A stretch of DNA of 64,000 nucleotides from assembly GCA_003151735.1 (NCBI GenBank), contig PLYI01000055.1, forward strand, positions 1 through 64,000. The letters are read 5' to 3'. How positions within the stretch are numbered: position 1 is the first letter of the stretch; every line of letters starts with the position of its first letter. Positions 43,315-52,523 of the stretch are shown one piece after another. This DNA comes from Candidatus Bathyarchaeota archaeon (GTDB taxonomy: Archaea > Thermoproteota > Bathyarchaeia > Bathyarchaeales > Bathycorpusculaceae). The notes under the pieces are model-generated. The model did not search any database. It saw nothing but the letters and a program-made list of their open reading frames with translations, and was not told where the DNA came from. The position numbers and the translations under genes were made by a program.

Positions 43315-43735
43315 CCTCTTGTATGCTTGGCTCTGGTAGTGCTGTTACGCTTGGGCCTTCAGTGATTGCTGGTGCGGGTGCCGGTGGTTTTCCTAAGTTA
43401 AGTATCCAATCGGTTAGTTTTGGACAACTCTTCGGGGAAAGCGCAGTTGTAGGGTCGCAGCGTGCGTTGTCTGGGCATAGCAGGCATGGGCAATCCACGA
43501 TTGTTTCTATGGATGCAGGTAGCCTTTTGGGGTAGAGCCTATATGTCCATCTGCCTTCTTGAAGTTCTTTTTCTCTGCGAATAAGTCCCTTCTCTTCCAG
43601 TTTGATGGAGACACGGCTGCCTTCGCGGCTGCTTGCACCTAGTTCACGCCATAAATCTGATTGAAGCACACCATGATAGCCTGTACCGACGACGTAGTGG
43701 AGTGCTTTCTGTTCAAGGTCATTACGCTTAGGCAT
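43283..43735 (-). CDS. TFE-beta / RPC34-like transcription factor with Fe-S motif
   Basis: A 150-residue protein. An N-terminal winged helix (HYVVGTGYHGVLQSDLWRELGASSREGSRV, then LEEKGLIRREK) is followed by a cysteine module CPCLLCPDNARC and SPKSCPKLTDWIL, residues about 81-113. This spacing and the SPxxC..LTxWL end match the 4Fe-4S domain of RNA polymerase III subunit RPC39/RPC34 and its archaeal counterpart TFE-beta, which helps open promoters with TFE-alpha. A Pro-rich tail (about 116-150) is extra. It is coupled to rlmE. Confidence 0.75.
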   Translation of the reverse strand: MPKRNDLEQKALHYVVGTGYHGVLQSDLWRELGASSREGSRVSIKLEEKGLIRREKELQEGRWTYRLYPKRLPASIETIVDCPCLLCPDNARCDPTTALSPKSCPKLTDWILNLGKPPAPAPAITEGPSVTALPEPSIQEDDSDAESLVK

Positions 43736-43816
43736 TTAGATCAGTTCCAAATAATACAGTAATATAAGCGTTGGATTCACATAAAAATACGTATCCCTAA
43801 TTAAACGTGGATTGGC

Positions 43817-44845
43817 ATGAAAAACGCAAAGAAAAATGATTCGGGCAGTTGCTGCTTAGGTATTGAATCGTCAGCTGACGATTTCGGCGTTGGAATAGCC
43901 ACGTTTGATGGGGAAATCTTAGCTAACAAATCTGACAGCTACATCCCAGCGGAAGGCGGCATCCATCCGAGGGAAGCGGCACGACACCACGCTGAAGTAG
44001 CCGACAAAGTCCTAAGTGAAGCATTAGCAAAGGCCGGCGTGAAACCGCGTGAATTATCAGTTATTGCTTTCTCCCAAGGTCCAGGCTTAGGTCCGTCCCT
44101 GCGTACAGGAGCAACTGTTGCCCGAGCTTTAGTCTCATACCTTGACTTGCCGCTTGTAGGCGTCAACCACTCCGTCGCGCACATTGAAATCGGCAAACTT
44201 AAAACAGGAGCCCGCGACCCCGTGACGCTCTACGCTTCAGGCGGCAACACCATGGTCACTGCTTTTGAGTCGGGGCGGTACAGAGTGTTCGGCGAAACCT
44301 TAGACATAGCGCTGGGAAACTGCCTTGACGTGTTTGCGCGTGAGGCAGGTCTTAAGCATAGGAAAGGGGTGCCGCTGGGCGCTGCGGTGGAGCAATTGGC
44401 GGCTAAAGGCAAAAAACTCGTCACGTTACCTTATGTGGTGAAGGGTATGGATTTGTCGCTTAGCGGCTTGTTAACCGCGGCTACCGCTGCGTTGCAGAAG
44501 GGCAATTGCACGCTTGAGGATGTATGTTACAGCCTTCAAGAACACGCTTTCTCCATGGTAACCGAAGTTACTGAGAGGGCACTTGCGCATACTGAGAAGA
44601 AGGAGGTTCTGTTAACTGGCGGAGTAGCTGCAAACAAACGCTTGCAATCCATGCTTGCTATCATAGCACAGGAACACGACGCCAAGTTCAATGTGGTTCC
44701 GCTTGAGTTTGCAACTGACAACGGCGCCATGATTGCTTGGACGGGCGTTTTGGCTTTTAGGTATGGATTAGTTACGGCTTTGGATGAGAGTTTTGTGAAG
44801 TTGCGTTGGCGAGTCGACAAGGTGGATGTGCCATGGATACAATAG
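43817..44845 (+). CDS. kae1: Kae1, catalytic subunit of the KEOPS t6A complex
   Basis: A 342-residue TsaD/Kae1 ASKHA protein that transfers threonylcarbamoyl to A37 of ANN-decoding tRNAs. Metal-binding His residues are in ARHHAEV and NHSVAHIE; the nucleotide site has SGGNTMV and LTGGVAANKRL, and the late Asp is in FATDNGAM. A 10-residue N-terminal extension precedes the family start CLGIESSADD. It overlaps bud32 by 13 nt. Confidence 0.96.
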   Translation: MKNAKKNDSGSCCLGIESSADDFGVGIATFDGEILANKSDSYIPAEGGIHPREAARHHAEVADKVLSEALAKAGVKPRELSVIAFSQGPGLGPSLRTGATVARALVSYLDLPLVGVNHSVAHIEIGKLKTGARDPVTLYASGGNTMVTAFESGRYRVFGETLDIALGNCLDVFAREAGLKHRKGVPLGAAVEQLAAKGKKLVTLPYVVKGMDLSLSGLLTAATAALQKGNCTLEDVCYSLQEHAFSMVTEVTERALAHTEKKEVLLTGGVAANKRLQSMLAIIAQEHDAKFNVVPLEFATDNGAMIAWTGVLAFRYGLVTALDESFVKLRWRVDKVDVPWIQ

Positions 44846-45501
44846 ATAAAGTAGACACTGCTAAGCTGCTCAAGAAGGGAGCCGAAGCCAGTCTATTCCT
44901 TACAGATTGGCATGAAAGAAAAGTAGTCGTGAAGGTGCGTATCCCAAAAAAATATCGTCCGCCAGAGCTGGATATTCTGATTCGAAGTTACCGCACGGTG
45001 CATGAGCCACAGTTGATGCATGAGGCGAAAGCCGCTGGGGTGCCGACGCCGTTGATTTACATGGTTAACGTGCCCGAATCCTTGATTACAATGGAGTACA
45101 TTGAGGGGCTGCAAATAAAACAGCTACTAAACACCGTTTCCAAAGCCAAGCGACATGACTTATGCGTCAAAATCGGCGAATCCATCGCACACCTACACAC
45201 CCACGGCTTAATCCACGGCGACCTAACAACCTCAAACATGATATTAAACCCAGAAGGCAAAATCTTCTTCGTTGACTTCGGGCTGGGAGAAAAAAACATC
45301 GAAATAGAAGCCAAAGGCGTCGATTTGCACTTACTCAAACGTGCACTGCAGAGTACACATTACCAGTTCTGGGAAGAATGCCTCAAAAACGTGTTGCGCG
45401 GTTACACTTCGGTTTTAGGCATAGAGGCGGCGGAAAAGGTTTATGAGAAAATCAGGGAAATAGAGAAGCGTGGACGCTATGTCGAAGAACGCAGACAATA
45501 A
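44833..45501 (+). CDS. bud32: Bud32, KEOPS-associated atypical kinase/ATPase
   Basis: About 222 residues. The piD261/Bud32 kinase signatures are KGAEASLFL, HEPQLMHEAKAAG, ITMEYIEGLQ, LIHGDLTTSNMI and FVDFGLG. It regulates Kae1 within KEOPS; in some archaea the two are fused, here they are separate but overlapping. ATG 44833 lies inside kae1; the frame extends to 44806 without a better start. The 3' end overlaps the ITPase gene. Confidence 0.95.
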   Translation: MDTIDKVDTAKLLKKGAEASLFLTDWHERKVVVKVRIPKKYRPPELDILIRSYRTVHEPQLMHEAKAAGVPTPLIYMVNVPESLITMEYIEGLQIKQLLNTVSKAKRHDLCVKIGESIAHLHTHGLIHGDLTTSNMILNPEGKIFFVDFGLGEKNIEIEAKGVDLHLLKRALQSTHYQFWEECLKNVLRGYTSVLGIEAAEKVYEKIREIEKRGRYVEERRQ

Positions 45502-46093
45502 CCAATGTCAAATTCCAAAGCGAAAGGTTGTCTTTTTCGCCACTGGCAACATCAACAAGTTCAACGAAGCACGAAGCATCCTTGGACAATACGACATCGC
45601 AGTCGGCATGCTTCGCTTGAAAGGCGATGAAATTCAAAGTGAGAACCTGAAAGAAATCGCGGAAACAAGCGTCAAAAACGCCTACCAACGGTGCCGCTTG
45701 CCCATTTTTGTGGAAGATGCAGGTTTATTTATTGAGGGATTGGGCGGGTTTCCAGGTCCATACGCGGCTTACGTTTATAAGACAGTTCACAACTGCGGCA
45801 TCCTAAAACTTATGGAAAATGCAGCTGATAGGCGCGCGGAGTTCCAGTCAGTCATAGCTTACTGCGACGACCAAACTCCATGCGAACCAGTATGCTTTGA
45901 GGGCGAAGTTAAAGGCGAAATAACCTTGGCTGAGCGCAAGGAACAGGGAAAGTCAGGTTTTGGTTTTGACCCCATCTTCCAGCCAGCAGGAAGCCAAGAA
46001 ACGTTTGCGGAAATGACCATAGCGGAAAAGAATGGTTACTCTCATAGAGCTATGGCTATACGTAAATTCGCTGAATGGTACAAAAAGCAGTAA
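45479..46093 (+). CDS. rdgB: XTP/dITP diphosphatase (HAM1/RdgB)
   Basis: About 204 residues. The family start is VFFATGNINKFNEA; the central FVEDAGLFIEGLGGFPGPYAAYVYKTV and late GKSGFGFDPIFQPAG and YSHRAMAIRKF are diagnostic. It removes non-canonical purine triphosphates (ITP, XTP) from nucleotide pools. It begins within bud32 (ATG 45479; GTG 45470 also in frame), so it is part of the kae1-bud32 transcript, an arrangement frequent in archaea. Confidence 0.95.
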   Translation: MSKNADNNQCQIPKRKVVFFATGNINKFNEARSILGQYDIAVGMLRLKGDEIQSENLKEIAETSVKNAYQRCRLPIFVEDAGLFIEGLGGFPGPYAAYVYKTVHNCGILKLMENAADRRAEFQSVIAYCDDQTPCEPVCFEGEVKGEITLAERKEQGKSGFGFDPIFQPAGSQETFAEMTIAEKNGYSHRAMAIRKFAEWYKKQ

Positions 46094-46176
46094 ACTGTAA
46101 AGACTCTATGGACCTCTAAACAAAATTTTATATTGCTATTGTTGCATAAACAGAATTGTGAGAAGAGCGGAACACC

Positions 46177-46698
46177 ATGATTCGAAGTGCCGCTAGAAAC
46201 TGGTCTTTGCATGAAGGTTTAATCACAGCTTTAGCCATAGGCGGATTCTTCATTATCTTAGGCTCAGTGTTCGCGTTGACACCAGGCATCCCAAATCAGA
46301 CAAATGCGTTCTTCTCGGATATAACCAACGTAACTTATCACATTGGAACTTCAGGCACCGTGAATTTGCCCGCCCCAGCCCACCCTGCAGACCACACCGT
46401 TTTCTACACAGCCGTATTCAATTTCCTATTGGGCGTAGGCATCTTGCAGATATTTATCTTAGCGCTTCGGTTATGGGTGAAATCGCAGATTAGACGGATA
46501 GCTGAAACCATAGGCAACTTGATATTCTGGCTGGGTACCGCAGTGGTGGCGAACGTTTTTCTGCTGGCTGGAACGCAAAATGGCTGGTTCCAGTTTTGGT
46601 CATCACTGATCATACTCGTAGGCGCCTCTTTGATTGCAAGGTTCTTCGTACATCTTGCAGGAAGACAGTATGGGGCTGCACGGATAAAAGAACCCTGA
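46177..46698 (+). CDS. Integral membrane protein, unknown
   Basis: A 173-residue protein with four predicted transmembrane helices: residues about 14-34 (GLITALAIGGFFIILGSVF), 76-98 (VFNFLLGVGILQIFILAL), 108-128 and 135-155. An extracellular-type loop of about 35 residues with NxT sites lies between helices 1 and 2. A TATA-like TTTTATATTG at 46124-46133 gives it its own promoter. No family is recognised and neighbours give no clue. Confidence 0.6.
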   Translation: MIRSAARNWSLHEGLITALAIGGFFIILGSVFALTPGIPNQTNAFFSDITNVTYHIGTSGTVNLPAPAHPADHTVFYTAVFNFLLGVGILQIFILALRLWVKSQIRRIAETIGNLIFWLGTAVVANVFLLAGTQNGWFQFWSSLIILVGASLIARFFVHLAGRQYGAARIKEP

Positions 46699-46778
46699 GT
46701 TTTTCGGTTTTTCTCCTCAAAGGGATTACTTTTAAATATTCGTTGATTGTGGATAATGGTGCAGTTTAAGGTGTAACA

Positions 46779-47219
46779 ATGCCCAAGCAAGAAAAAGGAA
46801 AATCCCATTCGATGCGTCCAGTCAGCAGGCGCCCTCCAAGCTGGTGCAAATATCAGCCTGAAGAAGTAGAATCATTCATAATTAAATTGGCTAAGGAAGG
46901 CCATAACATGAGCAGCATAGGCACAGTCCTACGTGACCAATACGCTATTCCACTGGTGAAACCCATAACTGGCAAAAGCATAAGCGACACACTCAAAGCC
47001 TCAAACTTAGCTTCAACAATGCCAGAAGACCTATCTAACCTCATGAAAAAAGCTCAAAGCCTCGCCGTCCACATGGACAAAAACAAAAAGGACCTCCACA
47101 ACAAACGCAACATGCAAATCATCGAAGCCAGAATCCACAAACTCAGCCGCTACTATAAGCGTGAAGGCGTGCTTGCACAGAACTGGAAGTACGTGCCAAA
47201 AATCGCCTCAGTAACCTAA
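46779..47219 (+). CDS. rps15: Small-subunit ribosomal protein S15 (S13e type)
   Basis: A 146-residue S15. The archaeal/eukaryal N-terminal extension (SRRPPSWCKYQPEEVESFIIKLA) precedes the S15 fold with LRDQYAIPLVKPITGKSI, and the rRNA-binding end has KRNMQIIEARIHKLSRYYK. A TATA-like CTTTTAAATATTC lies at about 46730-46741. recJ and pcc1 follow, a conserved archaeal gene order. Confidence 0.97.
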   Translation: MPKQEKGKSHSMRPVSRRPPSWCKYQPEEVESFIIKLAKEGHNMSSIGTVLRDQYAIPLVKPITGKSISDTLKASNLASTMPEDLSNLMKKAQSLAVHMDKNKKDLHNKRNMQIIEARIHKLSRYYKREGVLAQNWKYVPKIASVT

Positions 47220-47313
47220 ACCGTCTTCTTCCATTTAATTTTACATTTTACAGTTTTTTGATACACCAGCTTTAAATCCAATTACCGCCTTTTAGCCCGA
47301 GAAGTGATTGGGC

Positions 47314-48780
47314 ATGGCTTCACAGCAAAAATCCATCGAAGATTTCTTAGCTTCTGAAAATGAAGCGGCAAAAGTAATTTTGGAAACTGTAAAGAAAGAC
47401 GGTTTTATCCTTGTGTTTTCGCATTTGGATGCGGATGGGGTTGCTGCTGCTGGCATCATGGGTAAAATGCTCTATCGGCTTGATGCCCGTTTCAGAATAA
47501 GGGTTATGCAGTGGGTTGACGAGAAAATCATCGGCGAAGTCATCGCTGACAAACCACAACTCGTGATTTTAACGGATTTTGGAAGCGGCTACCTTGACCT
47601 GTTAAACGAGAAAATCCCAAACACAAAAGTTGTAATCCTTGACCACCACCAAGTGAACAGCAAAGTGGTTAACCCGAATTTTGTGCAGGTTAACCCGCAC
47701 CTTTTCGGTATTGATGGAGCGACGGATGTTAGCGGTTCTGGTGTGGCTTATTTTGCGGCTAAAGCGGTGAACACAGCCAACGTGGATTTGGCGCCTATAG
47801 CTTTGGTTGGAGCGTTGGGCGACATGCAAGACAAATATGAGCAGCGAAGCTTTCGGAGTTTAAACGAGATAATCGTTAACGATGGTGTCTCGGCTGGCTT
47901 GTTAAAGGTTGAGAAGGACTTGATTTTTTTTGGTCGAGAAACAAGACCCATCTACAAGATGCTGGCTACCACAACTAACCCTTTTATTCCAGGTTTGAGC
48001 GGTCAAGAAACTGAAGCACTGAACTTTGTCGCTAACTTAGGAATCCCACTCAAGCAGGGTGACAAATTGAGGGCTCTTTGTGACTTAACCGATGAAGAAC
48101 GCAAACGCCTATGTTCAGCTCTAGCCGACTATCTGTTATCTAAGGGGCTGCATCTGGAAGTTGAGAACCTCGTCGGGTACGTTTACATTTTAACTAAAGA
48201 GGAACCAAACACGGCGCTTCGGGATGCAAGGGAGTTCGCAGTGGTTTTGAATTCAACAGGGCGAATGGACAGACCAAGCCTTGGCATAGCCATCTGTATG
48301 GGGGACCGCAAAGCAGCACTTGAAGAATCCAACAAAATCTTAGAGGACTACCGCAAAAACATCAACAAATACCTTGGCTGGATAAGCGAAAAACCCGAGC
48401 GGATGAGGGAACTCGAAAACATATACGTTATCTACGGCGAGAACTTTATCAACGAAAAAATCATCGGCACCGTCTCCTCCATAATCGTGTCAAGCCTTGC
48501 TAACAACGAAAAACCGCTTTTAGCTTTTGCTAATATTGAGCAGGAGAATGCTACAAAGTTCTCGGGCAGAACCACTGAGGCTGCACTGCGGAAAGGCGTT
48601 AACCTCGGCGATGTTATGAGGTTGGCTTCAGAAAAGTACGGCGGTAAAGGCGGTGGACACAACATTGCAGCTGGCGGCCAAGTGCCTCTTGACAAAGTGA
48701 TAGATTTCATTAAGACAGCGGATGAATTAGTCGGTCGGCAGTTGAAGGGTGAGAAGCTTGCAGGCAACAGTAACGCTTGA
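47314..48780 (+). CDS. recJ: Archaeal RecJ-like DHH/DHHA1 nuclease
   Basis: About 488 residues. DHH motifs: FSHLDADGVAAAGIMGK, ILTDFGSG, LDHHQVN and VALGALGDM-like IALVGALGDMQ; the DHHA1 part ends YGGKGGGHNIAAGGQVP. Archaeal RecJ/GAN proteins degrade single-stranded DNA or RNA and can join the replicative CMG helicase. ATG 47314 follows a TATA-like GCTTTAAATCC at about 47267-47277. The 3' end overlaps pcc1 by 32 nt. Confidence 0.93.
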   Translation: MASQQKSIEDFLASENEAAKVILETVKKDGFILVFSHLDADGVAAAGIMGKMLYRLDARFRIRVMQWVDEKIIGEVIADKPQLVILTDFGSGYLDLLNEKIPNTKVVILDHHQVNSKVVNPNFVQVNPHLFGIDGATDVSGSGVAYFAAKAVNTANVDLAPIALVGALGDMQDKYEQRSFRSLNEIIVNDGVSAGLLKVEKDLIFFGRETRPIYKMLATTTNPFIPGLSGQETEALNFVANLGIPLKQGDKLRALCDLTDEERKRLCSALADYLLSKGLHLEVENLVGYVYILTKEEPNTALRDAREFAVVLNSTGRMDRPSLGIAICMGDRKAALEESNKILEDYRKNINKYLGWISEKPERMRELENIYVIYGENFINEKIIGTVSSIIVSSLANNEKPLLAFANIEQENATKFSGRTTEAALRKGVNLGDVMRLASEKYGGKGGGHNIAAGGQVPLDKVIDFIKTADELVGRQLKGEKLAGNSNA

Positions 48781-49000
48781 GTACAAAGATGAAAAGACTG
48801 CGCGAGCCATTGCAGAAGCGGTTTCGCCCGACAATTTCAACGCGCCAATCGGCTTAAAAGTCAAAACGGAGCAGGAAAACAACAGGGTCATAACAGAAAT
48901 AGAATGCGAATGTAAACTCGCCACCTTCACCGCCACCATAGATGACCTGCTCTTTAGCGCATCCACCGCGGAGAAAACACTTCAACTAATAACAAAATAA
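48749..49000 (+). CDS. pcc1: Pcc1, KEOPS dimerisation subunit
   Basis: An 83-residue Pcc1: QATVTLEYKDEKTARAIAEAVSPDN, then VITEIECECKLATFTATIDDLLFSASTAEKTL, which is the whole fold. Pcc1 dimers hold two Kae1 subunits and bind tRNA. It starts at GTG 48749 inside recJ, so recJ and pcc1 are coupled. kae1 and bud32 are only 3-4 kb upstream. Confidence 0.93.
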   Translation: MRSLQATVTLEYKDEKTARAIAEAVSPDNFNAPIGLKVKTEQENNRVITEIECECKLATFTATIDDLLFSASTAEKTLQLITK

Positions 49001-49050
49001 AAAACCAACACCTTCTCCAAACGCATGCAGATTTTTTGGGCATATTTGGA

Positions 49051-49091
49051 TCCTAACAGCATATCTATGCAGAAACCTATAGGGGGTAGGT
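49051..49091. repeat. Dispersed 41-bp element with hairpin, copy 2
   Basis: Partner of 29401-29441. It lies 51 bp after the pcc1 stop and 45 bp before the end of a convergent membrane-protein gene. The hairpin is ACCTAT / GTAGGT around AGGGG, with a T-rich tail (49093-49105). Confidence 0.65.
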
Positions 49092-49135
49092 GTATTGTTT
49101 GTTTTTCAAGCCATTAACATGTTGAAACTAAAGAG

Positions 49136-49558
49136 TTATGGTATGGGCTTGTAGGTTAAAGCGAGTGCTCCACCAATAATCCCAAATCCTGCACCAACAA
49201 AGTAGCCGCCCATGCCCACAAAGCTAATGACTGAAAACACCACGATAACCACGCCCCAAAGAAAATGTTCCTCTGGGTGAATCCGCAAAATAAGCGCACT
49301 CATCAACACGATGACTCCGCAAACAAAGCTAGCTATTGAAACAGCGGTAAAGAAACCTGTCGAACTAGCGTATGTGCCCATGAAGTTGTGGTAGCCACCC
49401 ATCATGTTACGCATATAATCGCCAAATCCTCCCCAATTTGGGCCATTAGAACCAAACCAAACAGCATTAACCAAACTAACAAACAGTACAATTAAGCCTC
49501 CGACCAACGAAATTACAAAAGCCAACGTTAACCCTTGTTTTTCACTCATATTTTTCAC
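49136..49558 (-). CDS. Four-helix membrane protein, unknown
   Basis: A 140-residue protein with four hydrophobic helices (AFVISLVGGLIVLFVSLVNAV, a central FTAVSIASFVCGVIVLMSALIL, and two near the end) and a Gly/Asn/Met-rich loop (about residues 37-65). The pattern resembles small archaeal membrane proteins of the DUF6114-like type, but I cannot name it. It lies directly downstream of the rubredoxin-TPP fusion on the same strand (1-bp gap), so it may be its membrane partner. Confidence 0.6.
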   Translation of the reverse strand: MKNMSEKQGLTLAFVISLVGGLIVLFVSLVNAVWFGSNGPNWGGFGDYMRNMMGGYHNFMGTYASSTGFFTAVSIASFVCGVIVLMSALILRIHPEEHFLWGVVIVVFSVISFVGMGGYFVGAGFGIIGGALALTYKPIP

Positions 49559-49559
49559 C

Positions 49560-51320
49560 TCACAGAAACCTTCTCGGGTCAGTGTCGATGTCCACGATTG
49601 TGGGTTTTGTTGATTTGAGTGCTTTGTCTACGGCTGCTTCAAGCTGACTTGGCTCAGTAACTTTAATACCTAAACCACCAGAATGCTCGGCGAAGTCCGC
49701 AAAGTTGTAATCATACAGCTCCGTTTGCGAACTCTCAAAGCCCTCAACCTTCTGCTCCTGCATAATCATCCCCAACCGCTTATTGTTCATAACAAACACC
49801 TTCACATTCAACCCATACTTTAGCGCCGTCAAGAAATCGCCTAAAACCATCGTTAACCCGCCATCACCTGTTAAACACACAATCTGCCTCTCTGGATAAG
49901 CCAACGCCGCCGCTAAAGCTCCGGGCAAACCAAACCCCATCGTCGCCAAGCCGCCGCTCATAACCAGTTTCTGGGTTTTTCGCATCCTAAAGTTTCTGCC
50001 AAACCACCAGCAGTTCTCGCCGACATCTAGCGAAATTACCGCGGTGTCAGCGATTTTTTCGTTGAGCACTTTGATAATGTACTGTGGTCTAATGGGCTTC
50101 ACGGTTGCGTCGGCTTCTTTTTCAAGTTGGCTGAGCCATTCCTGCTTTAGCTTCGCAATCTCCTCTAAATAATCTGCCCTATGCTGCTCTGCGACCTTCT
50201 CGGTCAACTTGGGAATCAACACTGCGCTGTTGCCCAGCAACCCGACCTCAACTGGGTAGCGACGTGCAATCATAAGCATGTTAATGTCGATTTGCACTGT
50301 GCGTTTTTTTGGAATCTGCGACAAATCCGAAAACGAAGAACCAATAGCGATTAGCAAATCCGCTTTTTCCATAAGTTGCCCCGCTGCAGTCGAACCTACA
50401 CCGCCATGGCAACCAACGTAGAGCGTTTCGTTTTCGTCAACAACGCCTTTAGCTCTAAAAGTCCCGATAATCGGTGCACCAATCTTCGAGGCTAACTTTA
50501 ACAGTTTGGTGCCTTGGCCTCTGGCGCCAAAACCAGCCAAAATAACAGGCCTCTCTGATTGGTCAATAACTTTAGCTGCTTTCTCAATCACCCAATCCTC
50601 CTGTCCAAAAGCAAGATTTGGCATTCTGCCTTCAAAAGGCAAAATCTCTGTTTCATAGGGCAACTTTTGCACATCATTTGGAATTCCGATGTGAGCGACG
50701 CCTCGGTCGAGAAGAGCATGTTTAATCGCTAAGGTCACGAGCGTCGTAGTCTGGTCCTCAGTCATCAAAGTTTTGTTGTAGACACTTAAGGGCTCAAAGA
50801 ACGCTTGGTGATCAATCTCCTGCAAGGAACCCTGACCGATCAATGGGCGAGGAACCATTCCTGTTAAAGCTAAAACGGGCGAGTGATCCAACTGTGCATC
50901 ATATAAGCCAGTCACCAGGTTAGTTGCGCCTGGACCAGAAATCCCAAGGCAAGCTGCAACATGCCCCGTTAACTTTCCGTAAGCAGAAGCCATAAACGCC
51001 GCTGTTTCCTCGTGCCGCACCTGAAGGTACTTTACTTTTCCGTTGCTTTTGCGTATGGCGTCTACAATGCCCAAGGTTGATGTGCCTGGGATGCCGAAAA
51101 CGTATTTGACGCCCCATTCAGCCATCTGGTTGATTAGTACCTCAGAAACCGTATGCTCCACTTTCTTCTCTTCCACGGTTTTGTCAGATAACAAAACAAA
51201 CGCTGATTTGGGTGCTCCGCAAACGGGGCAAACCCACTCTTTTGGCAAATCACTAAACTTTATTTTTTCTTTCGCGTCATCGTAAACATAATTGCAGACT
51301 GTGCACCTGTATTTCGCCAT
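49560..51320 (-). CDS. Rubredoxin-fused TPP enzyme (pyruvate oxidase/acetolactate-synthase-like)
   Basis: About 586 residues from ATG 51320 (the frame extends to 51398 with an unlikely N-terminus). Residues 1-40 are a rubredoxin (C6-x2-C9, C31-x2-C34). Residues from 55 are a complete three-domain TPP enzyme: catalytic Glu in [15 protein letters not shown], then [17 protein letters not shown], a central FAD/Rossmann-like domain, and [13 protein letters not shown] with NNKRLGM binding TPP-Mg. It resembles pyruvate oxidase/glyoxylate carboligase more than IlvB. The built-in rubredoxin suggests direct electron transfer from substrate oxidation. It is divergent from a thioredoxin-reductase-like gene and next to nfn. 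Confidence 0.85.
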   Translation of the reverse strand: MAKYRCTVCNYVYDDAKEKIKFSDLPKEWVCPVCGAPKSAFVLLSDKTVEEKKVEHTVSEVLINQMAEWGVKYVFGIPGTSTLGIVDAIRKSNGKVKYLQVRHEETAAFMASAYGKLTGHVAACLGISGPGATNLVTGLYDAQLDHSPVLALTGMVPRPLIGQGSLQEIDHQAFFEPLSVYNKTLMTEDQTTTLVTLAIKHALLDRGVAHIGIPNDVQKLPYETEILPFEGRMPNLAFGQEDWVIEKAAKVIDQSERPVILAGFGARGQGTKLLKLASKIGAPIIGTFRAKGVVDENETLYVGCHGGVGSTAAGQLMEKADLLIAIGSSFSDLSQIPKKRTVQIDINMLMIARRYPVEVGLLGNSAVLIPKLTEKVAEQHRADYLEEIAKLKQEWLSQLEKEADATVKPIRPQYIIKVLNEKIADTAVISLDVGENCWWFGRNFRMRKTQKLVMSGGLATMGFGLPGALAAALAYPERQIVCLTGDGGLTMVLGDFLTALKYGLNVKVFVMNNKRLGMIMQEQKVEGFESSQTELYDYNFADFAEHSGGLGIKVTEPSQLEAAVDKALKSTKPTIVDIDTDPRRFL

Positions 51321-51458
51321 AACAAACCCTTCAAAAACACTATTAGAAACTAATGACTGCGTCCTTATCAGTTTATTGGAGCAACCAAAATGCATCAAAG
51401 ATTAGCCGAACAATTCATAAACTCCTCCAACCAACTATTTACCTAAGAGATGTAATTT

Positions 51459-52391
51459 ATGGAGAACTGGGATGTCATAATAATCGGCGCTGGTTCAGCA
51501 GGGTTAGCTGCTGGAATCTACACGGTGCGAAGCGGACTCAAAACTTTGATTTTAGATGAAAAATTGCCTGGCGGCACAATCTCAGACGCCTCAACTGTTG
51601 TGAATTATCCTGGTTTTGCTGAGATTAGCGGTGGAGAGCTTGCTGAAAAAATGACTCTACATTGCAAAAAAGTCGGCGCAGTCATCCACGATTTAGAGGT
51701 TGTTACAGAATTACAGCTTAAAGACGAAAAGAAAATTGTCAAAACCTCAAGCTCCAACTACGAGGCTAAAGCAGTAATATTTTGTGCAGGTTCACATTAC
51801 AAGGAAATCGACGTAAAAGGTGAAAAAGAGTTCCGTGGACGTGGCGTAAGCTACTGCGGCGTCTGCGATGGACCATTTTTTAAGGGCAAAAAAGTGCTTG
51901 TTGTCGGCGGCGGAAACTCTGCTTGTATAACGACTCTTTATCTTTCAGGTCTTGCTGGGCAAGTCACAGTGATTCATAGGCGGGAAGCTTTCAGAGCGGA
52001 AGAATCCTTGGTATCCGATATTGCATCAAAAGGCAACGTAAACGTCGTATGGAACACTGAAATTCAGGAAATAAAAGGCGACAAACAGGTAAAAACAGTA
52101 ACTTTAATCGATAACTTAACGAAGAAAACAAGTGAATTAGCGGTAGACGCTGTTTTTGTGCAAGTCGGCGAAGCACCTAACAGCCAATTAGCCAAAGCTG
52201 CTGGAATAGAAACAGACGAGCATGAATACATCAAAATTGACATTCGCCAACAAACCAATCTGCCTGGAGTTTACGCGGCTGGCGACGTTACCAATCACCC
52301 TGTTAAGCAGGTTGGTACAGCTGTGGGTCAAGGCATCACTGCGGCTCTTGAAGCGTACAGTTTTATTCGGCGACCCTATTACCGAAAATGA
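51459..52391 (+). CDS. trxB: Thioredoxin reductase (NAD(P)H-dependent FAD protein)
   Basis: A 310-residue two-domain flavoprotein. FAD motif IIIGAGSAGLAAGIYTVRSG, redox-active pair C133-G-V-C136, NAD(P)H motif VLVVGGGNSACITTLYLS and GVYAAGDVTNHPVKQVGTAVGQG. The usual CATC is CGVC here. It could reduce a thioredoxin or glutaredoxin-like protein, or, given the neighbour, rubredoxin. It is divergent from the rubredoxin-TPP enzyme and upstream of nfnA on the same strand. Confidence 0.9.
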   Translation: MENWDVIIIGAGSAGLAAGIYTVRSGLKTLILDEKLPGGTISDASTVVNYPGFAEISGGELAEKMTLHCKKVGAVIHDLEVVTELQLKDEKKIVKTSSSNYEAKAVIFCAGSHYKEIDVKGEKEFRGRGVSYCGVCDGPFFKGKKVLVVGGGNSACITTLYLSGLAGQVTVIHRREAFRAEESLVSDIASKGNVNVVWNTEIQEIKGDKQVKTVTLIDNLTKKTSELAVDAVFVQVGEAPNSQLAKAAGIETDEHEYIKIDIRQQTNLPGVYAAGDVTNHPVKQVGTAVGQGITAALEAYSFIRRPYYRK

Positions 52392-52523
52392 GCAGAAAAC
52401 AATATATCGGTAAAAGTACGTTTTAGGGTTTTAATGCATTAGTTTGGTATAAATAAGAAAAACGGAAACTGCCCGAAAAAAATGCAGACAGGTATTCAAA
52501 AAGTATCAATACGAGGCAAACAC

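Noticed and set aside
44806-44832. Longer N-terminus for Bud32
   Set aside because: The nine extra codons overlap kae1 further and are not like the family start; ATG 44833 is better.
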